From CAWIHA01 sp963835855 (GTDB lineage: Bacteria; Acidobacteriota; Terriglobia; Bryobacterales; Bryobacteraceae), in assembly GCA_963835855.1 (NCBI GenBank), contig CAWIHA010000028.1, positions 4,735 to 68,734 on the forward strand: DNA of 64,000 bases. Reading direction: 5' to 3'. The notes under the pieces were generated by a model. That model was not told the DNA's origin and ran no database searches. It saw only the letters and a program-made list of their open reading frames with translations. Every line of letters begins with the position of its first letter. Positions within the stretch are counted from its first letter, which is position 1. Positions 8,986-17,888 of this stretch are shown here, piece by piece. The position numbers and the translations under genes are program-made.

Positions 8986-9555
8986 CCCTCGGGCCGGATC
9001 GCCCTTACTGGCCGCCAGGGCGCGCTCAACGCGGGCCGCCGCCATGCCGCACGCCCGCGGGTAAAGGATTCGTTCTGGCTCATGCCGGAATCGGCCACCC
9101 TTTCGCGCCCGGAAGCCCCGTGTTACGCCGTCTGGCTCCGGGCTGGCTGTGTGGGCCACGGCCATCCTCCGGCGCGCCCTGCCGCCTGACCACCGACCAC
9201 CTCTTTACAGTGAGACAATAGCGAAATGGTGCAATCGTGCAACGCGCCGCCGCCTCGCGCTGGAAAGTACCTATAGATTTCTTGTCGGCGCGGTTGAACG
9301 CGCCACGGACCCAGGCCACCGTGTCAAGGGCGGTCGGCCGTGCTCCCCTGAAAGCATGCGACCCTCTGCTTAGCGTGCGGATCCAATCTGAAGAAAAAGG
9401 GGTGGAAGCTCTCCGCTGAGGCGGTCTGGCGTCGCTGAGTTACATGAGGCTCGGTTGCAGAACCGTTGCAGTCGGCGCAGAAGTTTCCAGACCAGCGCCG
9501 CTTGGCTTTTCCGTGTTCCGGCCAATCTCCCGCGCTGAACTATTTTCATTGAATT
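8986..9555. other. Gap between recombinase and glycan cluster, holds one direct repeat
   Basis: No gene is supported in these 570 bp. The only structure I find is the left copy of a 19-bp direct repeat described separately. Confidence 0.4.
9445..9472 (+). repeat. Left copy of a direct repeat flanking the glycan cluster
   Basis: TGAGGCTC is followed immediately by GTTGCAGAACCGTTGCAGT. The same pair of blocks occurs at 20279-20315 in the same orientation, with one mismatch in the 19-mer. It may be an attachment-site or integration scar. Confidence 0.4.
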
Positions 9556-11490
9556 TCAGTCCCGTTTAGCCGACGCCGGTGCGACGTCTCCAATAGGGAA
9601 GTAATGTTTTAAGCGCTGCAGCGCGGGGTTCGTGTCCCGCCAATCGAGTTCACGGTTGCCATCGGCTCGGCCGGCGATGCCCGCGATCGCACCTAAGGCG
9701 GCATACAGGTGCAGGGTGTCTCGCGTTTCGATGTAGCGCGCCAGTAAACGGCTTGGCCACCCGTCCAACCAGATCAAACTGGCGTCCTCGTTGCGCTTGT
9801 GAAACAGTCGCTGCCAGCGCTGGAAAATCGTTTGCGGCGTGTAGTGTTTGCCGTGTTCTCCGAGGCAATCCGCGGCTGGCGGCTCGGCCGGAAGCACGAG
9901 CGCATGGTGGCCGGCGTCCGCCAGTTCCCGCATTTGCGCTACCTCGCAGTTCAGCGTATCCCGGTAGGGAAACCGTTTCACGATTTCATGGCGGTAAATC
10001 TTGACGCCGAGAAGAGGCCGCTGGACGTCGCAATCCCAAAGCGGCGCGCACACCAGTGGAACGCTCGCCTCCGATTGCGTAATCAACTCGTGCAATCTGG
10101 CGAGGGCGTGCGGATATAGCATCATGTCCTCGTCGACCTGCACGTAATAAGGCGTAGCGCAGCGAATATGCATTTGCTCGAAAGCGGCGGAAATCGGAGC
10201 GACACGGTCGATCACCTCGATGCGGCACCGTACGGTCTGAGTTTCCAGGTGCGCCACGCACTCCGCGAAATTTGGCGTGTCGCCAATGGTGGTCACGAAG
10301 ACGGTTGTGTCGTGCAACAAGGGCGCTGTATCCGATCCGGTAACCGTCGGCGCCTGGAGCGCAGGGCTCTCCCGCAACGGCCGGCTTTGGAACGCCCGTT
10401 CATACAGCGATTCATAACCGCGAACCATTTGCGACAGAGTAAAACGTTGCCGCACCCGCTCGCGGGCCGCATCGCCCAGCGCGCGACGGACTTCGGGCCG
10501 TTCTGCAAGGTTCAGGATCGCTGCCGCCACTTGCCGCGGTTCAGGAGGGATCAGGATACCGGAGACGCCGTTTTCAATCGCTTCGGGAGTTCCACCCACG
10601 GCGGTCGCTATAACCGGCAGACCGCAGCTCATGGCTTCCAGAATGGCGTTAGAAAATCCTTCAGAACGCGGTGCGTGCACATAAAGATCGAGCCCCTCAT
10701 AGAACGAACGCATATCCGAGCGGGCGTCCAGCAACATTACTTTTTCGCCTAGGCCAAGACGGCAGATCAATTCTTGAAGCCGCTGCTTGCGGCCTTTGTC
10801 ATCGTCGCCGCAGCAGATCAGGCAGGCGTCCGCTCGCTTAGCCGCAACTTCCTGCCATGCCTCGATCAGGTCCTCATGCGCTTTCATCGGACGGTATTTC
10901 GCGGCATAGCCGGCCAGAAAGGCGGCAGCGGGAATCCCAAGCTCATCGCGAATCGACGCTCCGCAGAACGCCTCCGGAATTTCAACGCCGTTGTAGAGCA
11001 CAGCGAGCTTTTCGGGATGAATATCCTCGACCGAGCGCGCCAAGCCGGCCACTGCCTCGCAGCAGCAGGAAATGTAGTTCGTCATGGCGTTGCGGTCGAA
11101 TTCCCAGTTCCGTGCCGGCCCCGGCGGCGCCCAATCGCGCATGTTTCCGCGGGCAGTGATGATGATCGGCGTTCCGGCCTCGCGGGCAGTCCAAACATCC
11201 TCTTTGTTCCGGCGGCAACTGAAGCTATGGAATATGCGGGGCGCAAGATCCCGCACCTGCCGCACGGCCTTGTGCGCGGCCGCGCTTCCTGCGGCGCATG
11301 GAACAATGCGTTCTACCGGGACGCCGTTCCGTAGCAGTTCCTCGCCAAAGGGACCCCAGTCCCTCGAGTAAGACACAATAGGCTCGAAGCGCGCGCGATC
11401 GAGCAGCAGCGCAAGGCGTGTCACTTTCTTCTCAAGGCCGCCCAGGATGAGCGAGTCGAGGTGAAATAGGATTCGGACCCGGTCACTCAC
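9556..11490 (-). CDS. Two-domain glycosyltransferase (GT4 fused to a GT-A domain)
   Basis: The 644 residues hold two enzymes. Residues 1-370 are a GT-B family 4 transferase: a glycine-rich start (FHLDSLILGGLEKKV), a nucleotide-sugar site PRSEGFSNAILEAMSCGLPV, and GGTPEAI. Residues 400-620 form a GT-A-like domain starting VFVTTIGDTPNFAECVAHLE, with an acidic motif QVDEDMMLYP in the DxD position. It probably adds two sugars of a surface polysaccharide in the cytoplasm. It is the last gene of a minus-strand group, 7 bp after the ABC ATPase. Specificities cannot be told from the sequence. Confidence 0.8.
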   Translation of the reverse strand: MSDRVRILFHLDSLILGGLEKKVTRLALLLDRARFEPIVSYSRDWGPFGEELLRNGVPVERIVPCAAGSAAAHKAVRQVRDLAPRIFHSFSCRRNKEDVWTAREAGTPIIITARGNMRDWAPPGPARNWEFDRNAMTNYISCCCEAVAGLARSVEDIHPEKLAVLYNGVEIPEAFCGASIRDELGIPAAAFLAGYAAKYRPMKAHEDLIEAWQEVAAKRADACLICCGDDDKGRKQRLQELICRLGLGEKVMLLDARSDMRSFYEGLDLYVHAPRSEGFSNAILEAMSCGLPVIATAVGGTPEAIENGVSGILIPPEPRQVAAAILNLAERPEVRRALGDAARERVRQRFTLSQMVRGYESLYERAFQSRPLRESPALQAPTVTGSDTAPLLHDTTVFVTTIGDTPNFAECVAHLETQTVRCRIEVIDRVAPISAAFEQMHIRCATPYYVQVDEDMMLYPHALARLHELITQSEASVPLVCAPLWDCDVQRPLLGVKIYRHEIVKRFPYRDTLNCEVAQMRELADAGHHALVLPAEPPAADCLGEHGKHYTPQTIFQRWQRLFHKRNEDASLIWLDGWPSRLLARYIETRDTLHLYAALGAIAGIAGRADGNRELDWRDTNPALQRLKHYFPIGDVAPASAKRD

Positions 11491-11497
11491 AACTTAC

Positions 11498-12256
11498 TCA
11501 GACGGCGCGACGCCGCCCCTCCCTGTGTTGCCGGTAAAGATCGAGCACCTCCCGCGAAGGACCGAACGCGACCTGCCGCCCGTGATCGAGCCAGAGCGCC
11601 TCGGGGCAGTGCCGCTCTGCGAATGAAAAGTCGTGAGTGGCGATAAGCATTGTGCTGCCGCGCCGGGCATAGTTCTCAAAGACCAAGTCGCATTTTTCGC
11701 GGAAGTTTTGATCGCCGGCACTCAAAGCTTCGTCCAGCAGGTAGATGTCCGTCTCGATATGCCGCGTAACGGAAAACGCCAGCCGGCTGCGCATGCCGGT
11801 GGAGAGCGATTTGAGCGCCGCTTGCCGGAACTGGCAGAGATCGGCCCAGTCGAGAATTTCGTCGATGCGCTCGCGCAGCGCCTCCCGCCGCACGCCATGC
11901 ATTGCACCGTAAAGAAAGATATTGTCCTCGACGCAAAGTTCATCCATCATGCCTACGCCCAAGCCCGCCAGGAGCGTTCGGTCTCCGTAAATCTCGACGG
12001 TGCCGGAAGTAGGGGGATGAAGACCGGCGACGATTCGCAACAACGTGGATTTGCCAGAACCGTTGCTGCCTATGACGGCGATGCGCTCGCCGCGTTTGAC
12101 TTCAAGATCTATCGAATGAAGTGCGGCGAACGACTCGGGCGCCCACCGCCGGGATACCTTGCCCATCATCAGCCGGAAAAGCGAATGCCGGCTGGTTCCC
12201 GATGGGAACAGTTTGGAAACATTGCGCATGCGAATAACGCAATCCCGGTCAGGCAT
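11498..12256 (-). CDS. ABC-2 polysaccharide exporter ATPase (Wzt/KpsT/TagH type)
   Basis: 252 residues. Walker A is GSNGSGKS, the signature LSTGMRSRL, Walker B DIYLLDEALSAGD, and the switch His ATHD. The insertion before the signature (GVGMMDELCVEDNIFLYGA) is typical of polysaccharide exporters. The start is the ATG at 12256, because it overlaps the permease stop and the product begins with normal family sequence (DCVIRMRNVSKLF). The protein lacks the C-terminal carbohydrate-binding domain of O-antigen Wzt proteins, so it resembles capsule/teichoic types that export lipid-linked chains without terminal-sugar recognition. Confidence 0.88.
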   Translation of the reverse strand: MPDRDCVIRMRNVSKLFPSGTSRHSLFRLMMGKVSRRWAPESFAALHSIDLEVKRGERIAVIGSNGSGKSTLLRIVAGLHPPTSGTVEIYGDRTLLAGLGVGMMDELCVEDNIFLYGAMHGVRREALRERIDEILDWADLCQFRQAALKSLSTGMRSRLAFSVTRHIETDIYLLDEALSAGDQNFREKCDLVFENYARRGSTMLIATHDFSFAERHCPEALWLDHGRQVAFGPSREVLDLYRQHREGRRRAV

Positions 12257-13019
12257 ATTCGGCGAAGCTCGGCTCGCAGCGCTTGAACCAGAGAAAGGCT
12301 CCCCACAGCGCCACGCAGTGAATCGCTGCCAAGAGAAGAAAACTCCCGGCCGGAAGGGCGTGTCCATGGATGACCGAGCCCCGCGAGAGCTCGATCAGAG
12401 TTGCGAGCGGATTGAAACGCACCAGTTGTTGCGCAACCGGATTCCGGAGAAATCCGGAAGCATAGAAAATTGGCGTGCCGAAGAAGAGAAGCCGCAGCAG
12501 GACCTGGTAAACATGCGACAGGTCCTTGACGAAAACGCGCGCTACCGAAAGCAGAAACGATACCCACATCACGAACAGTAGCTGCAGCAGGATGACGAGC
12601 GGCAACGCCAGCACCGCCCAGGACATCCGAACGCCCGTCACATACGCAAGTGCAAGACATAGCGGGATCGATATGAGAAACTCGACGCTGGTTGCCAGTA
12701 CCGAGCCGATCACGAGAACTTCTTTAGGCAAAATCGTATGGCGGGTCAAATGGGCCATGGACGTGAGCACGTTCATCGCGGCGCTGGTGGAATTGGCGAA
12801 ATGCGTGTAGTGAACCATTCCAAGCAGCAGAAAAACGGCGTAGTGTTCCACTCCCCGCCCGGCGTTCATGCGGAAGTAGGCGAATAACACGGCCACCGTC
12901 AGCAAGGGATTCAGAAAACTCCATAGCAGACCCAGCATGGAGTTCTGATCGCGCACCGCATATTGCGAATAAGCAACTTCACGCAGCAGATTGCGGTACG
13001 ACGGGTCCATGAATCTCAT
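12249..13019 (-). CDS. ABC-2 polysaccharide exporter permease (Wzm/KpsM/TagG type)
   Basis: About 256 residues with six predicted membrane segments, beginning near LLWSFLNPLLTVAVLFAYF and ending FLLLAAIHCVALWGAFLWF. The motif QNSMLGLLWSFLNPL before the first segment is characteristic of ABC-2 exporter permeases. Two starts are possible: ATG at 13019 (GAGGG 3 nt away) and ATG at 13010 (12 nt away). The end overlaps the ATPase start by 8 bp, so the two are translationally coupled. It moves a glycan made by the neighbouring transferases across the inner membrane. Confidence 0.85.
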   Translation of the reverse strand: MRFMDPSYRNLLREVAYSQYAVRDQNSMLGLLWSFLNPLLTVAVLFAYFRMNAGRGVEHYAVFLLLGMVHYTHFANSTSAAMNVLTSMAHLTRHTILPKEVLVIGSVLATSVEFLISIPLCLALAYVTGVRMSWAVLALPLVILLQLLFVMWVSFLLSVARVFVKDLSHVYQVLLRLLFFGTPIFYASGFLRNPVAQQLVRFNPLATLIELSRGSVIHGHALPAGSFLLLAAIHCVALWGAFLWFKRCEPSFAEYA

Positions 13020-13138
13020 ACGCCCTCGGAAACAGTCACAACAAAACCTGGCCCTCGTGTTATGCGCAGCGGTTTGATGACCCTGCATGGGTTAGATAAG
13101 TGAACATGATATCCGAATGTTTCGCGCCGTGCGAGTCA

Positions 13139-14089
13139 TCACTTCAGTTGTGAACAGTGCGACGCGATCAGTGACAATTGCTCGCGAACAAAGGCGTGCA
13201 TTTCGGGTTTTCCGCTGTTCCATTTCCAGGGTCCATCCCATGTGCAGAAGAGATCCTTGTCGGGATCGAATTCAAAACGCTCGAAACCCGTAAGACGCTC
13301 GTAGTAGCGGCGCCCGACCAGGTCCCCGTGCCAGAGGTGAACCAGATCTCCATCGATGTACGAAACCTTCCGCCTGACCGAGTTTGAGAAGGGCACAGCC
13401 CAATCCTTGAAATGACGGCGGTGAGACGGACTCATCCACGGGCCAACCGAGTCGTAGCAGCCCACCGCGGCCAGAAACATCAGTTTGTCTCCACCACCAA
13501 GTACACCTGCATCGTAAAAGCCGCACGCATCGAGCATAGACCGGCGTGCCGCCCAGGCAAGTCCCGGCGCGTACCGCAGCTCGTGGCTCTTCCCAGGCGT
13601 GTAATACGCCGCTGCCGGCAGACTGCCCTGGGTAAAACGAAAAGCGACCGAATCGAATGCCGCCCCGGGTGAGAGCGAAAAAAAGTCCACCGGGCCGCTT
13701 TGGTTCCAATAGTGGAGCGTTCGAAACGGCTGCACCAGTTCGAAATCCTCCAATTGCCGCAGCAGCGCCTCCGGCCAATCCTGCCGTAGAAAGAGAATGT
13801 CGCAATCCAGCCAAGCCACAGCATCCACATGTGCTGGCAGCGCGCGCAATGCGATGTTGAGAAGACGCTCCTTTTGCCAGAGAATCGCTCCGCCGCGCAA
13901 CTGGACTAGGATCTCCGCGTCCTCCGGCCGGAGGTGAAAGTCCCTATCGAATGCCAGTTCTACCGCAACCAGCGGCACCGAAAGATCCCGCCGAAACTGG
14001 CGGTACACCGGCAGCCGACGACCGCCGTTAAACGGATCGAAGTACGACGTGATCGCCCACAACCTGCTTTCGACCATCATGCTATGCAA
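13139..14089 (-). CDS. Putative GT-A fold glycosyltransferase, unnamed family
   Basis: 316 residues, no signal peptide. A DxD-type motif occurs at AWLDCDILF, and the body contains GGGDKLMFLAAV and a late HLWHGDLVGRRYYERL segment. Such His/Asp-rich late motifs occur in GT-A enzymes that bind a metal-nucleotide sugar. It opens the minus-strand group, divergent from the GT4 gene at 14195 and 120 bp upstream of the exporter permease. I cannot assign a CAZy family by eye. In-frame ATGs at 14080 and 14077 are alternative starts. Confidence 0.6.
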   Translation of the reverse strand: MHSMMVESRLWAITSYFDPFNGGRRLPVYRQFRRDLSVPLVAVELAFDRDFHLRPEDAEILVQLRGGAILWQKERLLNIALRALPAHVDAVAWLDCDILFLRQDWPEALLRQLEDFELVQPFRTLHYWNQSGPVDFFSLSPGAAFDSVAFRFTQGSLPAAAYYTPGKSHELRYAPGLAWAARRSMLDACGFYDAGVLGGGDKLMFLAAVGCYDSVGPWMSPSHRRHFKDWAVPFSNSVRRKVSYIDGDLVHLWHGDLVGRRYYERLTGFERFEFDPDKDLFCTWDGPWKWNSGKPEMHAFVREQLSLIASHCSQLK

Positions 14090-14194
14090 CCGTTTCGCCG
14101 CAACCCGAGCATGTTAGGTTTCGATTTTCGCATAAGCGGTCGCTTAATAGTGGAGCGTGTCGCTTTTCTCCAGGAAGCATGGTACGCTGCGGAA
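14090..14194. promoter_or_regulatory. Divergent promoter region of the glycan cluster
   Basis: These 105 bp separate the minus-strand export group from the plus-strand transferase group and must hold both promoters. It is less GC-rich than the genes (tttcgattttcgcataagc), but I see no unambiguous boxes. Confidence 0.4.
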
Positions 14195-15331
14195 ATGCCT
14201 CCGAGGCTGCTTTTCTACACGCGCGGGCTCGAAGAAGGCGGGACAGAAAAGCAGATCGAGCGTCTGGCCTATGGTCTCAGGCGGCGCTTTCAAGTCAGCG
14301 TGGGGTACTCATACCCTTGGGGCCCGGTTGGGGATCGCCTCTTGGCCGCCGGCATCCCACTCCTCCATCTGCCGCCCCGGGACCGCGGTTGCGCCGAACA
14401 ATCAATCCGCAATTCGGCGCTTGATATCTTTCATTCTTTCACTCACAAGGACGCGGAAGATATCTCCGCAGCAGCCGCGGCGGGCGTGCCCCTGATTGCC
14501 GCGGCGCGCGTCAATATGCGTCACTGGGATGAAGACTTTCGGGTGCGCGAATGGGAACGCGTGCGGAACCGGCTGACGCATCGAATCACCGCGGTGAGTC
14601 ATGCCGTTGCTTCGGTGTGCGAAATCGTCGAGGGCGTACCGAGTCACAAAATCGTCGTGATTCACAATGGCGTCCCCATTCCACGGAGAGAACGAACTCA
14701 GAATGACGGTCCCTCTAAGATCCAGAAGAAGCTCGGCCTCGCGCCTGGAACACGCCTCATCGGTTACATAGCGCATTACCGGCCCGAAAAAGGCCACGAT
14801 ACATTGCTGGAGGCCTTTCGGTTAGTCCGCGACCGGCTGCCCAAAACGCACCTCATCTGCTGCGGAATTGCAACGGCGGAAACACGTGCGCGCCTCTCTG
14901 CGCTGACGCGCGCGTTGCATGTCGAATCGAGCGTCAGTCTGCTCGACACTCGCTCAGACGTAGACGAATTCTATAGCGGTCTCGACCTCTATGTTCACCC
15001 TTCGCATTCCGAAGGGTTCTCGAATTCGCTGCTCGAAGCAATGGCGCACGCTCTGCCGGTGGTCGCGGCCAATACTGGCGGAACACCAGAAGCGGTGCTC
15101 GACGGCACTACCGGTCTCTTGGCGCCGGCCGGCAATGCTGCGGCTTTCGCGGATGCCATCGAGAAACTGCTCGATAATCCCGGCCGGCTCCGGGAATTCG
15201 GCGAGGCCGGGTATAGAAGAGTTGTGAGCCGCTTTTCCGCGGCGCAGATGCTTGAAGGCTACGCCGCATTCTACGAATCGGCGCTCGCGGCCGCCCTGAA
15301 CCACGCACAAGAGGCGTTCGCGCGAAGATGA
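14195..15331 (+). CDS. Family 4 glycosyltransferase
   Basis: 378 residues, GT-B fold. It starts MPPRLLFYTRGLEEGGTEK and carries the UDP/GDP-sugar site SHSEGFSNSLLEAMAHALPV followed by NTGGTPEAV. It resembles the N-terminal half of the fusion at 9556-11490 (shared RxNMRxW and HNGVxIP stretches), so the two probably arose by duplication. The ATG at 14195 is the first that gives the normal GT4 N-terminus; the frame is open well upstream. Its stop overlaps the next start (ATGA), pointing to an operon. Confidence 0.85.
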   Translation: MPPRLLFYTRGLEEGGTEKQIERLAYGLRRRFQVSVGYSYPWGPVGDRLLAAGIPLLHLPPRDRGCAEQSIRNSALDIFHSFTHKDAEDISAAAAAGVPLIAAARVNMRHWDEDFRVREWERVRNRLTHRITAVSHAVASVCEIVEGVPSHKIVVIHNGVPIPRRERTQNDGPSKIQKKLGLAPGTRLIGYIAHYRPEKGHDTLLEAFRLVRDRLPKTHLICCGIATAETRARLSALTRALHVESSVSLLDTRSDVDEFYSGLDLYVHPSHSEGFSNSLLEAMAHALPVVAANTGGTPEAVLDGTTGLLAPAGNAAAFADAIEKLLDNPGRLREFGEAGYRRVVSRFSAAQMLEGYAAFYESALAAALNHAQEAFARR

Positions 15332-15733
15332 TCCGGAAGAACAGTCCCGCTTTGCCGCGATTCCTGGAGAAGGGTTTTGCTTCGCTTTCCTATTACAACT
15401 TCGAGTGGCTGGCGAGCAGTGCGCGCAGTTTCGTAAAGAATTGCCCCGATTTCGCGCCCGCCGCCGGTGGCTGCCGGTTGCAGAACGGTATCGTCAAAAT
15501 ACCCGTCTCAACAGACGATCCCTGATCGCAACGGGTCAAATGAATTATGGCGAATGGCACCGCTGTCTTCTCGATCTTGCTGAGCGCAGCGCGCTCTGGC
15601 GTTTAGCTTGCACGATTGCTATGCGCCGTTGTGGATCGGCTCGTACGCCGAACTGCTCGAAGATCTCGGCTCCATCGGAACGTTCATTACGGGCGACGAA
15701 CTTTGCGATATGACTTTCAGGCTACAAGGATGA
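15328..15733 (+). pseudogene. Small cluster gene broken by two frameshifts
   Basis: An ATG at 15328 overlaps the GT4 stop, and a TGA at 15731-15733 overlaps the next ATG. A gene of about 135 codons therefore fits exactly between them. Three frames are needed to read it: MIRKNSPALPRFLEKG... to FEWLA, then CAQFRKELPRFRARRRWLP... to ERSALWRL, then SLHDCYAPLWIGSYAELL to MTFRLQG. Shifts lie near 15415 and 15604, each equivalent to one lost base. The C-terminal segment looks like real protein. The family is unknown to me. It may be a true pseudogene or an assembly error. Confidence 0.5.
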
Positions 15734-16524
15734 GTCCAAAGGCAACGATCGTCATCCCGCTGAAACGGCAGAAGGACGCATGGCTCGATCAATGCGTCCG
15801 GTCTGCACTGGAGCAGAGCGTGCCGTGCGAGGTGCTGGTCGTCACCGCGGCGGATACACCGGCATCAAACCTCGATGTCATAAGCCACCTACGGAACAAA
15901 CACACCAACCTCCTCGCAATCCCGGAAGAAAGCCCCGGCAATTTCCCGGCCGCAATCAATCTGGGCATCCGTTGTGCGGGTTCCGGACGAGTCGGACTGC
16001 TCCTTTCGGACGACTGGCTCAGTCCCGACGCCGTAGAGAACTGCCTGTCGCTGCAGGCCGATATCGTTTGCACCGGCCATACGGTGTATTACTCGGATGG
16101 GGAAACGACTCGGGAAATTGCGGGCAGAACCCTGACGCTTGAGAACTTTCTCAAACGCCCAACATTGGAAGCGAAGGCGGACTACCTGGAGCATTTCTTT
16201 CTCTTTCGAAAGGAAGCTGTGCTCGAAACCGGCGGGCTCGACGAGTCTCTCGGAAACTTCCCGGGCATCGATGACTACGACCTGATCTGGACTCTGCTCG
16301 AGCGAGGCGCGACGGTCGGCATCGTCGAAAAACGTCTGTACAACTACCGGGACCACGACGGCGAGCGGCTTACGCTCTCAGACGCCACGCAGGCTGCGCA
16401 AAACCTCGAGAAGATCTTGCGCAAGCACGGAGTCGATGAAGCCGGCACCTCAGCCATTGTGCATAGGGCATCGCGCTGGTTCGGAAGATCGATTCGCCAG
16501 GTTCTCGCGGAGGAAGCGCGTTGA
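15730..16524 (+). CDS. Family 2-type glycosyltransferase
   Basis: 264 residues. The GT-A fold opens with ATIVIPLKRQKDAWLDQCVRS. A nucleotide-binding stretch (EVLVVTAADTPA) and an acidic motif LLLSDDWLSPDA sit in the DxD position. The acceptor-side motif GNFPGIDDYDLIWTLLERG corresponds to the ED loop of GT2 enzymes. The ATG overlaps the upstream stop, and its own TGA overlaps the next start (TGATG). It likely adds a sugar to the exported glycan on the cytoplasmic side. Confidence 0.75.
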   Translation: MSPKATIVIPLKRQKDAWLDQCVRSALEQSVPCEVLVVTAADTPASNLDVISHLRNKHTNLLAIPEESPGNFPAAINLGIRCAGSGRVGLLLSDDWLSPDAVENCLSLQADIVCTGHTVYYSDGETTREIAGRTLTLENFLKRPTLEAKADYLEHFFLFRKEAVLETGGLDESLGNFPGIDDYDLIWTLLERGATVGIVEKRLYNYRDHDGERLTLSDATQAAQNLEKILRKHGVDEAGTSAIVHRASRWFGRSIRQVLAEEAR

Positions 16525-17888
16525 TGGTGGGGGGCATGCCGAGGAAACTCAACAACTCAGCGCGCGACTTGCTGCGTATTCTTGTTCTCAAGACAAATCC
16601 ATACTTTCCGTTCCGCTACTGCAACCTGTGGCCCTATTCCTTGGCGCTGCGAGCGGCAATTGAAGCGGTTCGCGACCAACCGGAAATCACCGCGCTCTAC
16701 GTTCGCCACGGCGTTGGATCGGACCGCTGGATTCCCGGCCTAAGCGATGTCGACCTTACCCTGATCGTGGAATGCGGTGTTTCTGCTGCAAGGGAATTCG
16801 ACCTCCTCGACAGCCTCCATCGCCGTTTCAGGCGCCTGCGGCGAAGCTTTCCCATGCTCGGCGAACTGGAGGTTCTTGGCGGGAACGATCTCTCCCTCTG
16901 GATGCCCGCGACATGCAACGCTCCAGAGCCCCGTCCATGGACCTTAGCCTATGGAGCACCGGTTATTGACTTCTCTTTGGATCGATCGCCGGGCTGGCAA
17001 ACGCGGGCGCTGAATTTTGCTCTGTGGATCTATCTCGACCTGATTCCGCCTTGCCTTGCGAAGCCTGACTCATACCTCACTCGCGCCGACGCACGGAGGC
17101 GAGTCCTGAAGATTCTTCGCCTTCTGAGGCCATTCCTGAGCGATTCGGAACGGATTAAAAACCGGATCGGCAGCGGGACTGGACCCACGCTGCTTGCGGC
17201 GCATGCGGCCAAAGCCCTCGAAACTGCCCTGGCAGGTATCGAATCCCGCGATATTGCCTCGAAGTCGCATGGTTCGAATTTCGCTGTTGATCGTCCTCCT
17301 ATCCGGAGTGCCGCCGGGTTTCCCGATAAGGTGCTAGTCGTTCTTGAAGATGGTCTTGAGCCGGAGCAGACCGCTGCCGCTTTGATCTCGCGCGACTGGA
17401 AAAAGCTTGCCGTACCACTCTCCGCGAGCGTGTTCCGATACACGGTGCGCAGATATGACCCTTATATATATCCGTCGCTCTTGCGGAAGCGTGAAATCGT
17501 CTTCGGCGCGGATCCGCTGGAAGCTATCGCGCCTCCCGGAAAGGCAGAGTTCACCGAATACCTGTATTCCCGGCTTGCAGGTTCCCTGGTCTTTGTCCGC
17601 AGCCCGGAGCTCTTTCAAGAACCTTTGCAGCTAACGATATTCGAGAGCGAATTGCGCCGCCTGATGGGGCTCCGGCTGCTGCTGCACAAAGGCTGGATTG
17701 CCGGGCACCGCGCGGAAATCGATGCCGAGTGGCGCCGCGAGTTCTCCGTTTGCGCGCAGGCGCTAGATGCAATCAAGCTCGCAGCCGGTCGAGGCGATAC
17801 CAGGGCAGCGCGCCGCGACGCATTCCTTCTGTTCAGGTCGGTCGCGGCTGAAGTGTGCGAGGTGACTGCGGAGTCGCCGCCATCGTGA
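16524..17888 (+). CDS. Nucleotidyltransferase-fold protein in the glycan cluster
   Basis: 454 residues. Near residue 60 the segment VRHGVGSDRWIPGLSDVDLTLIVE carries the Pol-beta superfamily pattern GS-x(n)-DxD. The first two metal-binding acids are therefore present. The remaining 350 residues are mostly helical and unrecognised. This superfamily transfers nucleotides to proteins, RNA or small molecules; the substrate here is unknown. The start overlaps the upstream stop, and the stop overlaps the GTG of the next transferase, so it belongs to the operon. Together with the HprK-like kinase it suggests a modification step rather than simple sugar transfer. Confidence 0.6.
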   Translation: MVGGMPRKLNNSARDLLRILVLKTNPYFPFRYCNLWPYSLALRAAIEAVRDQPEITALYVRHGVGSDRWIPGLSDVDLTLIVECGVSAAREFDLLDSLHRRFRRLRRSFPMLGELEVLGGNDLSLWMPATCNAPEPRPWTLAYGAPVIDFSLDRSPGWQTRALNFALWIYLDLIPPCLAKPDSYLTRADARRRVLKILRLLRPFLSDSERIKNRIGSGTGPTLLAAHAAKALETALAGIESRDIASKSHGSNFAVDRPPIRSAAGFPDKVLVVLEDGLEPEQTAAALISRDWKKLAVPLSASVFRYTVRRYDPYIYPSLLRKREIVFGADPLEAIAPPGKAEFTEYLYSRLAGSLVFVRSPELFQEPLQLTIFESELRRLMGLRLLLHKGWIAGHRAEIDAEWRREFSVCAQALDAIKLAAGRGDTRAARRDAFLLFRSVAAEVCEVTAESPPS

